Of a stretch of DNA of 64,000 bases, positions 37,601-48,913 are shown one piece after another. Under the pieces are notes generated by a model, which was not told the origin of the DNA, did no database searches, and worked only from the letters and a program-made list of their open reading frames with translations. Within the stretch, counting starts at the first letter, position 1. The number at the start of each line of letters is the position of its first letter. Location: assembly GCA_037179385.1 (NCBI GenBank), contig CM074195.1, positions 7,114,938 through 7,178,937 of the forward strand. The letters are read 5' to 3'. The translations under genes were made by a program, and so were the position numbers. Origin of the DNA: Holothuria scabra. Its lineage: Eukaryota > Echinodermata > Holothuroidea > Aspidochirotida > Holothuriidae.

Positions 37601-38436
37601 GAGGCTTGACAAATAAACTGACTTGCGACAGGAGATATTTATGTTTACTATATTAGGCTGCCTCCTGAAAAAAATACTCAAACTGTATGAGTATCATATA
37701 TAGTTTGTAGATTCCTCACGATTGCCGACAATGCCGCTACAGGCTTTCGGTTTGATGCATACCGTTACATGCTGACCTTCTATACAAAATAAGACGAGAA
37801 CATTTTCCTCTTCGTAAAATGTAAGAATTTGTTGATAAACTGGAAAGTTCTTTCTTCATGAAGAAGAGCCAATGTAAGAGTTTTCAAGTAAAAAAAAAAA
37901 TATCCCATACCAGAGATTTACTCAGGACGATATCCCGAGAACGTTGCATTTGATAACTGTTCCATAAGAAAAACACGCTCTGAGAATATTCTTTTTCGTC
38001 AGACTGTCTCGTCAAAAAATAACTTCCATTGAAACGCACGCCTGCGTACTAAGTTACATTAAGTAACACCAAAAATGAAGGTTTAACTTATTCATTTCGA
38101 GATTTCTATTTCTAGCACTTTATGTTAAAATTTGTAAGTTCTAAGGCCTGAGTGGAAAGGAAATTAGAGTGTGATCAAAATAACGCAAGGTACGGTTTGT
38201 TATTGCAGTAGGAAAATGAGCACGTGTATCCATAACATACCTATAACGAAACCTGACCCCAGGGGTTTGGTTTCTCACGGAGTGACTTTTAACCGACTCC
38301 AACCTCACCCCAGATTATTTAACTGTGCAGATTTTCCATAGAAACAAAATAAGCAGTGCGTAAGTTGCATAAGAAACTCACCTATAGGACCAGCAAATGC
38401 TACCCCCAAAAGTGTCACAAGTACAAGAATACTCAT
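34682..38436 (-). CDS. Gene A: small secreted Methyltransf_FA-like domain protein (187 aa)
   Basis: Complete four-exon model: 38382-38436, 36573-36728, 35295-35388 and 34682-34940. Donors are GTGAGT, GTAAGT and GTAGGT; all acceptors end in AG, and phases run 1, 1, 2. The product starts with a clear signal peptide (MSILVLVTLLGVAFAGPIG, cut probably after AFA). A single Methyltransf_FA-like domain follows: CTIKFQLRALHDAIIIFS, then VYRAMLGAQYNLNVCF, then QWQTFSIEYSNGAVTLYEE and GWHVGVTSLNTPSVWQF. It ends with an acidic tail (PPEEGKDDDIYIPII). Compared with other animal family members the FWI-type strand is QWQTFSIEYSNG and the usual GGW is replaced. It is the shortest member of the cluster, a bare domain without repeats. 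Expected to be secreted; partner and ligand unknown. Confidence 0.82.
36967..36981 (+). repeat. G-homopolymer tract in gene A intron 1
   Basis: Fifteen consecutive G in the intron between the signal exon and the first domain exon of gene A. Confidence 0.9.
38382..38436 (-). CDS. Gene A signal-peptide exon
   Basis: 55 coding nt: ATG at 38436, 18 codons and a phase-1 donor CCTATAG|GTGAGT. A strong acceptor (TTTGTTTGTCCTGCAG, ending near 38453) precedes it. Two other ATGs lie between the acceptor and this start: one opens MV-stop, the other reads out of frame with no hydrophobic core. This start was chosen because it alone gives a signal peptide and joins the domain in frame. Confidence 0.8.
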
Positions 38437-40189
38437 ATTGGTTCATACCATGTGCGACCTGCAGGACAAACAAAGTGCATTGTAGCAAATCTACCAGACA
38501 TCTGACAAGGTAAGGCAAAACCTAAGTGGGATTATATTGATTAAGAAAACTTGCAACTTGAAGCCGAACCAAAAATTGATCGTGACGTTACAGAAACAGG
38601 AAGTAGGGGTTGGATCTTCAGAAACTGAGAAAATTATCTTTTTCTCAGGGAAAATGTTTTGTTTAATGTTCAAGTTTTAAGTGCATTTCTTTTTTGCCTT
38701 GCGATTCTTATTCACTTAAGACCGTGTACTATAGTCCTCTCACTAAATTGAAGTTTTTTTTTTCAGAGGTTTGGAGACACGAATTTGAATTAAAACTCCA
38801 TGACGGGTGACAAAAAGCAAAAACGTTAGTATCAAACTTGTTTTCTTTTTAAACGTGGACTAGTATAGATGAGAAAGCCGCTGTGTAAAGCCATTGAAGA
38901 GTATTTTGGGGGTAACTTATCTAAAGTTGAAGTGAAAGGAAATAAATAATTTCTACGAAAAAGACTGACATTCTCACACTTTAGGAGTGACTATCTAGTC
39001 CTAATCTAAGATTCCCTACCCTATTTTCTCACTTTTGGGTTTTTCTCGGATGGGAAATCTCCCTTCATTGGACGACCCCTCCGGGGATCTTAAATTCAAA
39101 CTCGTAATTTGAAGAGGGTAAAATGGGTGAACATGGTTATGGGACCAAAGGGCATCATGTAGGCATCTCAATCAACCATTACTTGATGCCTATTGTGTCT
39201 TTTTTCTCAATAAATAAACACAGAGATTGAAGGTGTTTAGGTTTAGGTTAAGGAACATTTATTGTCGGTTATCCTTGGGTATTTCTACGCCACTGCTGAA
39301 AAATACTTTGATGCAGGGGTGGCGACAGGAAGGCATGAGCATCTGCCCCCTATATTCGTTAGAAAACATTAAAAGAGAAGGGAAAGGAGGAGAAAAGAAA
39401 GAGAACAGGCCTGGAACACTTAAAACATGTTTTGCCACCTCTTTATCAAAGTACCCTCGAGCCACCGCTGCTTTTATGTATCTGAACTGCGGATTTAACA
39501 TGTTACTGCAAGAAATATTTCACTAGATTAAGATCTCGAGAGACTACAAATATTTTTAAGCTGCATCATTATCAATAATCCCAAGAAGAATTTATTTCAG
39601 AGCCACACAAGGTATCCCAGAGGGAGTAGGCATATGAACGAGATCGGGCAGAGATGTTAACGAAGCATTTGTTTGGGCTGATGTTCTAGGGCGTTACTCT
39701 AGCTATGTTTATCTCCGTCGACTTGTGTTATTGGTCACTCGGTTCTTTAAGAAGGACCATGAAAGGACGATCCACATTGCGGAGTTGCCACCATGACTCA
39801 TAAATTTTTTCTGCAAAACTGCATGAGGAATTTCTTACCCAATTAGATATTTCACCCGAGTCCCCACCAAAAGGGAGGTTTGGTGGGGTAATCAAATTTT
39901 ACCCGACTTCCTGCTTAACTCATTCAAGCATGCTCCAAGAAACAACAGCTTGATAAGAGGCACCTATCAGAAGATGTAAACAAAGATGGAATAATGCCAG
40001 CCAAATCTGTCATTGTTTTGCAAGGTGTGAAAGGCATGCAGTAAGGCAACTTCTAATCTGGTTTTTAATGGCCTTTGTTCACTGAAGCAAAAATGAGTGG
40101 ACACAGTTTCTATAGACAGGGAAATTCAACTTGATAGTCTGTATGTAGCTAGATTTACTATGTATCGTTCTTAATACACACTGTTGCCG

Positions 40190-40415
40190 TTACACATGTT
40201 TACGTGCCTAGTGCAGTGAGTGAACAATGTGCTGCGCCAGGACATAGCCAGTGTAAGATATATTTCTGTAGGGAGGAAGAAACTAATGAACAGTCATTGT
40301 TGTTCTGTTATACTCGCATCAGATTACGATACACGTCGGACGACGATGCGGCAAGTTCGAATGTGGAACATTCTTCGCGTGCCAATTTATCATTTCTGCC
40401 GAGTTAAAGTTATTT
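40190..40415 (+). repeat. Dispersed repeat pair, copy 1
   Basis: Matches 52375-52590 in order and strand. Shared blocks include GTGTAAGATATA, TTCTGTAGGGAG, AACAGTCATTG/AACAGCCATTG, ATACACGTCGGACGACG/ATACACGTCAGCCGACG, AAGTTCGAATGTG and TCTTCGC. No coding capacity. Short open frames across it are translations of the repeat. Confidence 0.6.
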
Positions 40416-40663
40416 TTGCCGATATGAATGAACAAAGAAAATTTAACCTTTAATTAAAGACGAGATATTGATCACCTCTTCCGTTTGAAAATCTAAACCC
40501 CTAGAGAATCAATAAAGGAATAACCTGATATTCGTATACAGTGGTGGAAGTCTTTTAATAGCGACTTTTCTAAAGAATGGTCTCTTTGAACTAGAAAACT
40601 AAAAATGATATCATAATTTCTAAATGAAACTAATATCAAAGAAGAAAATGTTTTACAACTCAC

Positions 40664-40716
40664 CGTTTGAATTATAATATTAGGACAACCTGACAGTAGT
40701 TCTTTGCTTTGAACGT
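40664..40716 (-). other. Possible 5'UTR exon of gene A
   Basis: A donor AAACG|GTGAGT at 40664 lies about 80 bases downstream of a TATA-like box on the minus strand. It could splice to the acceptor at about 38453 before the signal exon. Position and strand fit, but no transcript is available and the start of the exon is a guess from the TATA distance. Confidence 0.35.
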
Positions 40717-40743
40717 AGAATCAAATGCCTCGTTTTTCACATA

Positions 40744-40751
40744 ATTTATAT
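40744..40751 (-). promoter_or_regulatory. Possible TATA box for gene A
   Basis: GATATAAATT on the minus strand, about 30 bases before the supposed start of the 5'UTR exon. Short AT-rich motifs are common in this DNA, so support is contextual only. Confidence 0.3.
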
Positions 40752-41662
40752 CTTTTATTCGGAAGTAGCCTTCAATAATCGAGTCAGGTGTTTGATTGAG
40801 TACGCAGCTTCCCAAGGTTAAATAACCTTCAAATAAAGCTATTTTTGTTCAAGAATTTAACAAAATCATAAGTGTTAAATTAACAGCTTAACACCATCTT
40901 TGCCAAGAAAAGTTGCGGTATCGCTTGGCAAGATTGTATCAAATTATTACAAAGCATTTAGTTATAACAATAGTTCTGTATGAAGGTACGGTGACATCCC
41001 AACAAATAGCCTTAATTCAGTTGGCAGTCAAGGGTTACAATTTCCAATTTTAAAAAGCCATTGGATGTCGACATCTTTTACCTCTGTCAACAATTTTTCC
41101 AAATGTGAAGGTTTCTGAAGTGAGCCGTTGCTTATGTGAAAGTAAGAAATGTGGAATGTTGCAACGTTGGGTCATTTTTGTTAGCCCTATATTAAGTAAA
41201 ACAGTATCTCGTAATACACTCTCTGTGAGTTACTCATCAGAGAGGTGACGGTTTGGTGATCGATACGAATAGTTTTCAAGTACACAATTTAAACGTCCAA
41301 GACACAGAAAAAAAATCCGTAGGAAATATGTTTGATCTCTAAATTGTATATTGATTCCTGAAATTTCACTGAATATGAGGGTTTAAAATTCATGTAGACA
41401 TTAAATGCGGGCGAAATAAGACTGATGGCCGCCACTAATGGCTGCCTAGGATCACGAAGCAAATGCGCTGATCAGATTCTTCTATAGGGAAGTCAGTTCC
41501 AATTGATTGCTTGTTAGATATTTTTACGTAATTAGCTTGATCAGCCATGCTTGTAGGCATAATTTGATCTTGACAAATAAACTTTGTACAGTTTTTGTTT
41601 CGATTTAGTTAGGTCGGCGCAATTCCCCGTGTCCAACCATATGGAATTTGCGCTTTAAAAAA

Positions 41663-41974
41663 GTATGTATGTATGTATGTATGTATGTATGTATGTATGT
41701 ATGTATGTATGTATGTATGTATGTATGTATGTATGTATGTATGTATGTATGTATGTATGTATGTATGTGTGTATGTATGTATGTATGTATGTATGTATGT
41801 ATGTATGTATGTATGTATGTATGTATGTATGTATGTATGTATGTATGTATGTATGTATGTATGTATGTATGTATGTATGTATGTATGTATGTATGTATGT
41901 ATGTATGTATGTATGTATGTATGTATGTATGTATGTATGTATGTATGTATGTATGTATGTATGTATGTATGTAT
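41663..41974 (+). repeat. (TATG)n microsatellite, ~78 units
   Basis: About 312 bases of near-perfect TATG units with one A-to-G change near 41769. All six frames are open, giving false Met-Tyr-Val-Cys and Tyr-Ile-His-Thr open frames; none is a gene. Confidence 0.97.
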
Positions 41975-42414
41975 CCAATATCGTGTTCCTTCGTCGCAGA
42001 GAGATGTCTCAGGAAAGTGATCATGAACTCTTCTCTGTTTGTTCCATATCAGTTTCTTTCCCGGAAGGAACTCGATTAACTCGAACGCCCTGTATACTCG
42101 TTTTTAACAGGCCTATAGACCAAATACGTTTTGTAATCCCAGAAATAAAAATATCTTAGCTAATTGTTGACTTAATGGAGACTCTTTCGGCAAGCGTGCA
42201 GTAAGTTATAATTTCATTCTATCCAAGCACAGCCTCCGTTTTAATTATTTCTCATTTTACTTACTAACGTTGATATTAGTCTCGAAATTAGTGTATGCGT
42301 AGACCTCACTGGCTTCCTGTATACATGGACAGAGCATGTATCGCGAACGTCCTATGTGTACTAGATTTTTCCACCGTCTAAGGCAAATAAAGCAAAAAAA
42401 AAAAAAAAATACAA

Positions 42415-42618
42415 CAAGATGGCCGCCGTGAAGCGATAATTTGTGATATTTTAAACAAAAGTTAAACTTGAATTGGGAACAATATCATATTACTGCAATA
42501 CAAGTAGTTTTGGCCTTACCTTGATTTATTTAGAAAAAAATTAACTTTCTTGCAAAATCTGTGGATTTACCTGAGCAAGTCTAAACTTTCCACAAATCCA
42601 CAGCAGACAGCCATCTTG
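42415..42618. repeat. MITE-like element with short inverted ends
   Basis: CAAGATGGC at 42415-42423 is the exact inverse of GCCATCTTG at 42610-42618, and similarity extends weakly inward. There is no open frame. A diverged relative of its right half lies near 24371-24460. The ~200-bp length fits a miniature inverted-repeat element. Confidence 0.45.
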
Positions 42619-42966
42619 CTACGCCTTTTCTCACACGTACAGTAGCGTCAATGAAATTCACTTTCTAGTATCACTATGCTTGCATTAACATACACCCGTA
42701 ACATTATTGTCGAAGGGGCTCCAGCCTTTTTAAGCATTCTACGTGTTCTCCCTATGTTACTTTTTATGCCATGACCTTTATAGTTTTCTACTTACTGTGT
42801 TCCTCCTACAATTGAATTTTTGTAATGTATTTTTAACTCCTTTCTATAAATGCTTGATGTTTGAACCGGATTAAATAATTGAAGTTATGAAATGAATGAC
42901 CTGCATGGTAACAGCCATTAAAAATTCTTCAGTATATCGTCTAAGGTGCCTGGGCTTAGCAACAGC

Positions 42967-43010
42967 TTCTGTTTAACCAGGGAGCTGTTACTTTAATTTC
43001 CTGGTTTAAC
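42967..43010 (+). repeat. Short palindromic repeat, copy 2
   Basis: TTTAACCAGGGAGCTGTTAC is followed by TTTCCTGGTTTAAC, an imperfect inverted repeat. It matches the inverse of 15271-15292. Confidence 0.45.
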
Positions 43011-44056
43011 AACGGGGATTATAATATCAATAATAAGTAACGTAAGCTCTTATCAACAAGTTTTGCCTGCACATAATAACTGCAAGGAAGAATCTTATTA
43101 CTTACTTCGTCACTAAGTCAACTCGTTACTGGAACAAAAACCCTAGTTCGGTGTGGCATTACACCGCAGATGGGAAAGCAACGGAGAAATTTTCAAAGCT
43201 TCATTAGTCACGCAATACCGTGCGTGGGAGGGTTGACCGTAGTCTATTAGGATTGTGTGGAGGAAGAACTGATTGTAACGAACAACTAAAGCATCATTAT
43301 CAATTCATCATCCTGATCATGAAATTACCTAGGCCGAACCATCTCGATCCTTACCTGAAAACATTACTTTCCCATGTAATGTTCCTATGAGAAGATCGGG
43401 TAACTAACACTATGTGTGTGTGTTTTTGTATGTGAGTGGAAAAGAATTTTAGTAAGAAAGAAATATGAACTGCACTAATTTGGGGAGGTTAAGTATCTTT
43501 ACTCAATACTCGTTGTAAAAGCTTGAAAAAAGAAAGAAAAAAGCATTATTATTGTTAGGTTTGGAAACACTCATTTCATGTGACTGACTTAACCTTCAAT
43601 TCACTCTAATATTAAATTCTTTAACCGTAATTTTTTTCCCCTGAGTCATTCATACTGCTACATGTCAAATTTCTCCCTAAGGTTTTCAAAAGCCTTAAAC
43701 AATTATTTTGAAGATTTTACAAGGAAGTTGAAATTGTTCTCGGTTGTCCTAGGCACACCGTTAGTATGAGGAAACATGAAAATGTAATTATGTTGATAAT
43801 TATCACATATCAACGTTTATTGAAAATGGCATCTTTGGCATCAACATAGTTTTCGTTTTATAGTTTATTTGGACAAGCAAAAAGCGTGCTTATGGGATAT
43901 TTTTAGACAGAATGTAAGGTAAAGTAATTATTCCTTTTGCTTAAGATGCTTCCATTCGATAGTTAAAGTTGTTTAGAACTACAAGTCTTGACTGCCTACT
44001 CCCGTGAAGGCTAAGTGTACCAGACTCTCGAATTGTTTGGTAACTGATATTTCAAA
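43011..44056. other. Upstream region of the Ig receptor gene
   Basis: AT-rich non-coding DNA. No TATA box at a convincing distance and no further exon was recognised. Confidence 0.4.
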
Positions 44057-45430
44057 ATGGATGTCAGCGCTCTGCTTGCGTCGTTGTTGCTTTTCTCTTC
44101 GGGCCATGGAGAAGTGACACTATCGTTTAATGCTTCAAAGTTTGAGGACAGCGATGTCTATTTTGCAAATGTCGGAGACACCGTTGTGTTGTCTTGCAGA
44201 GAGCCTAATGCTGTGAGACCAGTGAGCATATTCAAGGGTACTCAACGCTCGCATCGTAAATTGAAGTACATCAAACTTGTTGATAAAGGGGAACTTCTAA
44301 ACAATGTTAAGGTTTTAAATGAAGGTAATTACTCCCTGAATAGATCTCATCCGTCATATAATGTGTATTCTTTGGTTATCTATAATCTGAAGAGTTCCGA
44401 CACTGCTCAATACAAATGTTTAGCCAAAGTTAATTGCTCAAAATACGATAAGGAAAAGACTATATCCATTATTAGAAAGAACACAAAAACTGTGTCTTTG
44501 GAAGTACATACACATTCAAAAAGTGACAATTTACCTATATTATGTTACCTTGTTAGTGACACTGAGAATATTTTCTTTGTTGGCGATAACCTTACTTTAC
44601 AATGTCCAAAAAGCGTTGCAACTATCAGGGCCAATAATTCTTTACTTGATGTAACTGAGATAAATGATGGAAAACACTTCAAATTTTTGACAATACAAAA
44701 CTTGACCGAAAACTTTAATGGAAAGAAATTAACGTGTTTCCGAACTCAAAATGTCATCTCGACAGAGGACTACTGTCGCCGTCTTTCCACGATATCCGTC
44801 TTCTCTGCAATAACAATGACGCTCTTGCCTGATGTAATTATGACATCACAAGGAGGGCAAGCTAGATTCATTTGTCAAAGTCGTCCCCTTTTAGAAGGTG
44901 CTTTTGAGTGGGATATATTTGCCAATGATGAAAGTTATGGAAATGGTAATGTGAAGGACAACTCGAATGGAAGTAGACTGTCGATTGGCAGCATCCACTT
45001 TTTAAATCCAACTCTTTCACAGCTGAATGTAGTTTGTACAGTAACGATTGGTTCTAGAAGCAAATCCCAGAATGCTAGAGTCTATAACAATATATATTCC
45101 AATAGTTCAATCACTACAACGGAGAATGGAGACAACGTTGAATCTTCCGGGCCGGCGAGTTTCGTCATTCCAATGACAGCTTGTTTGGTGGTAATTTTAA
45201 CAGGAAGTATCATGTATGGATTTCTCTACTTTAAAATGAGATATCGTCCTCACAGGAAAAATAAAATACAAGAAATGACAATTAGTACAGCCGACGATAA
45301 AAACGAGGCAGCAGTATTTAAGAAAAGGGAGGACGTTGTAAAGGCACAACTCGGCTTGACAGCAAACGATTCTGAAGTAATTGAAAATGTTGATTATGTA
45401 CCATTTAATGAAGTTTGTTCTAAAGATTAA
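44057..45430 (+). CDS. Single-exon Ig-superfamily type I membrane protein (457 aa)
   Basis: Uninterrupted frame from a good Kozak start (AAAATGG) to TAA. Residues 1-18 are a signal peptide. Ig-like domain 1 spans about 25-138 (VVLSC Cys47, DTAQYKC Cys121, the classic D-x-A-x-Y-x-C signature). Domain 2 spans about 160-245 (LTLQC Cys183, GKKLTC Cys227). Domain 3 spans about 255-345 (ARFICQS Cys273, LNVVC Cys327). One membrane helix follows at about 368-393 (FVIPMTACLVVILTGSIMYG), then a ~64-residue tail with YVPF (Tyr447), a Yxx-hydrophobic sorting-type motif. There are many N-glycosylation sites (NAS, NYS, NRS, NCS, NLT, NGS). It is probably a cell-surface adhesion or immune-type receptor; ligand and signalling partner are unknown. 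An intronless gene with three Ig domains is unusual and could mean retroposition. Confidence 0.85.
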   Translation: MDVSALLASLLLFSSGHGEVTLSFNASKFEDSDVYFANVGDTVVLSCREPNAVRPVSIFKGTQRSHRKLKYIKLVDKGELLNNVKVLNEGNYSLNRSHPSYNVYSLVIYNLKSSDTAQYKCLAKVNCSKYDKEKTISIIRKNTKTVSLEVHTHSKSDNLPILCYLVSDTENIFFVGDNLTLQCPKSVATIRANNSLLDVTEINDGKHFKFLTIQNLTENFNGKKLTCFRTQNVISTEDYCRRLSTISVFSAITMTLLPDVIMTSQGGQARFICQSRPLLEGAFEWDIFANDESYGNGNVKDNSNGSRLSIGSIHFLNPTLSQLNVVCTVTIGSRSKSQNARVYNNIYSNSSITTTENGDNVESSGPASFVIPMTACLVVILTGSIMYGFLYFKMRYRPHRKNKIQEMTISTADDKNEAAVFKKREDVVKAQLGLTANDSEVIENVDYVPFNEVCSKD

Positions 45431-47454
45431 TACCCAAAAAGAATCTTGTATTCAATATTTCCGAATATTCTTTGGCAGCTGAAGAAATGACACTTTACAA
45501 TCGAGAGAACAAAGTACGACGTGCTACTTACCTCAGATAGAGTAGGTTTCCTTGGCTGCCAATTTTGATCAAAATTGTTGAGTTGCTAAGCCACACGATA
45601 CAAAGTTGAAATTTACAATACATAGGCTTTCCCACATCTTCGGTAGCTCAGGGTCGTTGTCATTTACAGTGAAGCAAAATTTACTGAAGATGCCGTATTG
45701 ATTATCATTCAGTTCCAACGTTTATGGTGAGAGAACCATTTCACAGAAATAAGAAGTCACACTGGAGCATATGCTAGACTGCGACACTTTACAAAAACCC
45801 TTAAATGAAGCCTACCTTTCAAGTATTTTTAATGATTTCTTTTAGAAGATTTATGTTGGATGCTAAGAAGAATAGTTCTAATTTGATATTTATAAATTCG
45901 TTGCCTTTTCATTAAATACGTCTGGTTTGGTTAGGTTTCATGCCAACAATACCCAAGAGAGTTTCATTTCATCCCCAAAACATAAAATATTTATCACATG
46001 TACTGCAAGTGGTTAGTCAGTGGGTCACAACAGCGTATCACACTTGCGGCAAGGGTGTCTGAGAGAATGCCATGTTTGCCAATAATTCCCAAATACTTGC
46101 CGCACTTGAAGCCATGAACAGGAAGCCCTCCTCTCGTGGAATAAGAAATTCCAATGCCCCATTGAGCTAAAATATTGTCACGGCTTCAGTACATATTCAT
46201 ATGCAATCAAGGGAATGTTAAAACTTTTCTCTCCAAACTTTATCTAGAATATTAAAAAAATAAATGGGAAAGTATACTGTCACGGCAGTGAAGCAAATTA
46301 TTCATATTAAGTTTTCGTGTTTGTAAATACTTTATTTAATGCTCTTTGCAATATTCCGAGAAGGGTTTTATTACACTTCAGAATTTTAGAAATGGCGTAA
46401 ACCGACGTGGCACATTGAACCGTATAGTATGCAAAAGGCAAGAGACTACGGTATTGTTGGCCTTGCCATGTCCTTTGTATCGCTCGTTACGTAATTAAGA
46501 ATTGTACTTTATTGTTAAACATGCGAGGGTTCTCCAGCGCTTCGTTTAGCAGGGTCACTGTGTTTTCGATTGCCGTCAAGTCAAGACAACGAGGACAGTC
46601 CGGCCTCTAAGGCAAAATCAATGTCAGTTAACCGTGAGTACCATTCTTATCTAGAAAAAAGGGGTGTAAAATAAAAAAGGGAAAAGCAACCAATATATGA
46701 GTGTCGTTGAGGAAATTGGCATTGACAAATTATTGGTGGCTACGTATTGAGAGGCGATAACCCCACGGAGTAGAGCGGTAAAGGGAGACGTATGTCACTG
46801 TATCCAGTTTGGGAAAAATCGGAACAATCAATTTTGAAAGATATTAGCATTTTTTAAGTTGAAGCTAAAACGGAGAAAAGAACAGTCTAATCTAGAAGCA
46901 TTATAGAAAAAAAAGTGAAAACTTGTGTTTGAACAGAAATAAGAGAAGTTTGAAATAAGAGAAGTTAAAGGGGTGCAGAGAACTCGCGTGAAGTGGTTAA
47001 TTAATTGAAGAATCATTTAACATAACGGAGATGGTCGGTATTATCGGAAACTTGTTTGGAGGATCATTTGTACGTATTACGGTTAAACAGAGTACAAGAG
47101 AAATAGAGCATTAGGCAATAGAGAGACATTGAAAAAATATAAAGGAGGACAATTCGATTGAGGGCAAGGGACCCTGTGTAAATAGAATTAAGATACATGT
47201 GTCTTTGTCATTTTTTTTTTGTTAACATCACGCAAATTCTATGTACATTACTCAGTTTTGAAGGTAACTCGGACATACCCGTGACACATACCGTTAATCT
47301 TGTAGATGTAATTTTATCTACAACATGTTCCACCAAAATGCTTCTTCTTGTATTTCTACGTTCCCTTGTTTGCTTGTAATTGCTCAAAATAATAAAAGTA
47401 TCCCTATGCAACGTATTTAAAAAAGGATTCTTAGAAGCCTACAGCTCTTAAGAG
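45431..47454. other. Non-coding stretch after the Ig gene
   Basis: No gene recognised. An AATAAA near 46258 could serve as a distant poly(A) signal, but the Ig transcript end cannot be fixed. Confidence 0.4.
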
Positions 47455-47499
47455 ATGGAAGTAGAAACTATCCTACTTCGAATCTTTAAATTGAAAAAA

Positions 47500-47880
47500 A
47501 AAATGGCCAGGGCATGGGTTTTAGTGCCGGAGACAAAGCTAGCATTTTCTCAGTTCAGATTTTTGCATCGAATTCTTTGTACAAATAGGTTACTTTTATT
47601 GTTGGGGAAGGTGATTCCAGTCTATGTTCTTTTCGGGAAGATGATGTTGAGACTCTGGACAATTTACTTTGGGAATGTACATGTACATCACAGTTTATTT
47701 CAGGTGTCAAGCTAAGACTTTTGAAGGATCAGTTTGTCTTCTCAAATGATTGGTCTTTTCTTTTGGATTTCAAAATGAAGGTTGTCACCCTTATTTTTTT
47801 TTTAATTATGCACCTCATATATTATATCTTTAATAAGAAAACACAATAGACTTTGCCCGACGTGGAGGAATTTTTCTAAA
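47500..47880 (+). pseudogene. Fragment of a second L1/Tx1-type LINE (ORF2 C-terminus)
   Basis: Two overlapping frames read ETKLAFSQFRFLHRILCTNR, then (after a frame change near 47610-47625) ETLDNLLWECTCTSQF and FSNDWSFLLDFKMK. The first corresponds to the LINE at 6315-6370 and the second to its zf-RVT region (ETIEHIFWEC), in the same order. The first Cys pair is damaged (CSFRED). A short 3' remnant from a different, more diverged copy. Confidence 0.65.
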
Positions 47881-48535
47881 GAATCCAATTTGCATTACAG
47901 GTTGGAAAATGTATGAATTTTAAACCCCGGTATGCAAACAAAACCAAACGGATTAACTATACGCAATCTCATACAGTACTTCCACATTCCTTAAATGTAG
48001 TGCAAGTCTGAAAAGTGATTTCTTTGAAACGGTGTTTCTGTACGTACTATGCTTCCTGTATGCAGGTATATGAAAAGTATTTGTCTGAGTATCCTCGACA
48101 CCCTTCTATCAATTTGTTCGATTTACAAATATAACAACCTTGCGTTTTACCCTGAAGCTGTAGCAATATAGTAAGGTTGGTTGTCACCTTGTAAAATCAC
48201 TAGGGTATTGTTCTACCTTATTCATGTATCAGCGACAATTTATTTTGAACTACAATTTTTCGGAAAGGGTGAAAGGGTACTTTCCTAAATTGCAAGTCAA
48301 TTACCTTTAACCAGCTTTCTTTATTACCGGCGTGCTTTGTATACAGCCAGGGGATTATCCAAGTTCTTGTTTTCATGTATAGGTGTTTTTTGTAGCAACT
48401 GTAACTTATTTGGTGATAACGATTAACTACCTAAGAGTAGTTAATCGTTATAACCAATGAAATTGATGCCTTTTGTGTAGAAAGGTATCTGCAAATTGGA
48501 AATTTACCTAATGCAAAAAAGGTTAATGAAATCAG

Positions 48536-48537
48536 TG

Positions 48538-48626
<89 letters not shown>
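48536..48626 (+). repeat. (TA)n microsatellite beside the Penelope 3' end
   Basis: Nearly pure TA with rare G. Another short TA-rich stretch lies at 48716-48790. Confidence 0.95.
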
Positions 48627-48628
<2 letters not shown>

Positions 48629-48881
48629 AACATGACGGAGAAACTGTAAAACAACGGTGCTACAGAATTGAAAGGCTGGATCTCCGAGGAGATACAAATA
48701 GCGGAAGGCTAGAATAAATATAAATATATAAATATGTATATATATATATGTATAAAACATGATGGTTGACGTGTGTTGGAAATATATATATAAGAAGAAA
48801 CAACAAACGACAAAAAATGATGCTTTCATTTCCAACTATATACGTTTACACAAACGATATAATAAAATTAAAAACAAAATT

Positions 48882-48913
48882 TTTCGAGCGTCGTATATAC
48901 CGCTCTTCCTCAG
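48882..48913 (-). ncRNA. Hammerhead-ribozyme-like motif of the Penelope element, copy 1
   Basis: Minus strand: CTGAGGA, one extra A, GAGCG, a 10-base loop, CGCTC, then GAAA. This is the CUGANGA - stem II - GAAA core of a hammerhead with a perfect 5-bp stem II. The extra A and the unclear stems I and III make activity uncertain. PLEs are known to carry hammerhead motifs in their terminal repeats, which supports the reading. Confidence 0.5.

Noticed and set aside
41605..42159. Five long open frames over the TATG microsatellite.
   Set aside because: TATG units leave all six frames open. The products are monotonous tetrapeptides with no start context.
47200..47411. Overlapping 60-67-codon open frames on both strands.
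   Set aside because: No motif or splice context.
48431..48835. 134-codon minus-strand frame with Tyr-Ile repeats.
   Set aside because: It is a translation of the TA microsatellite and its flanks.
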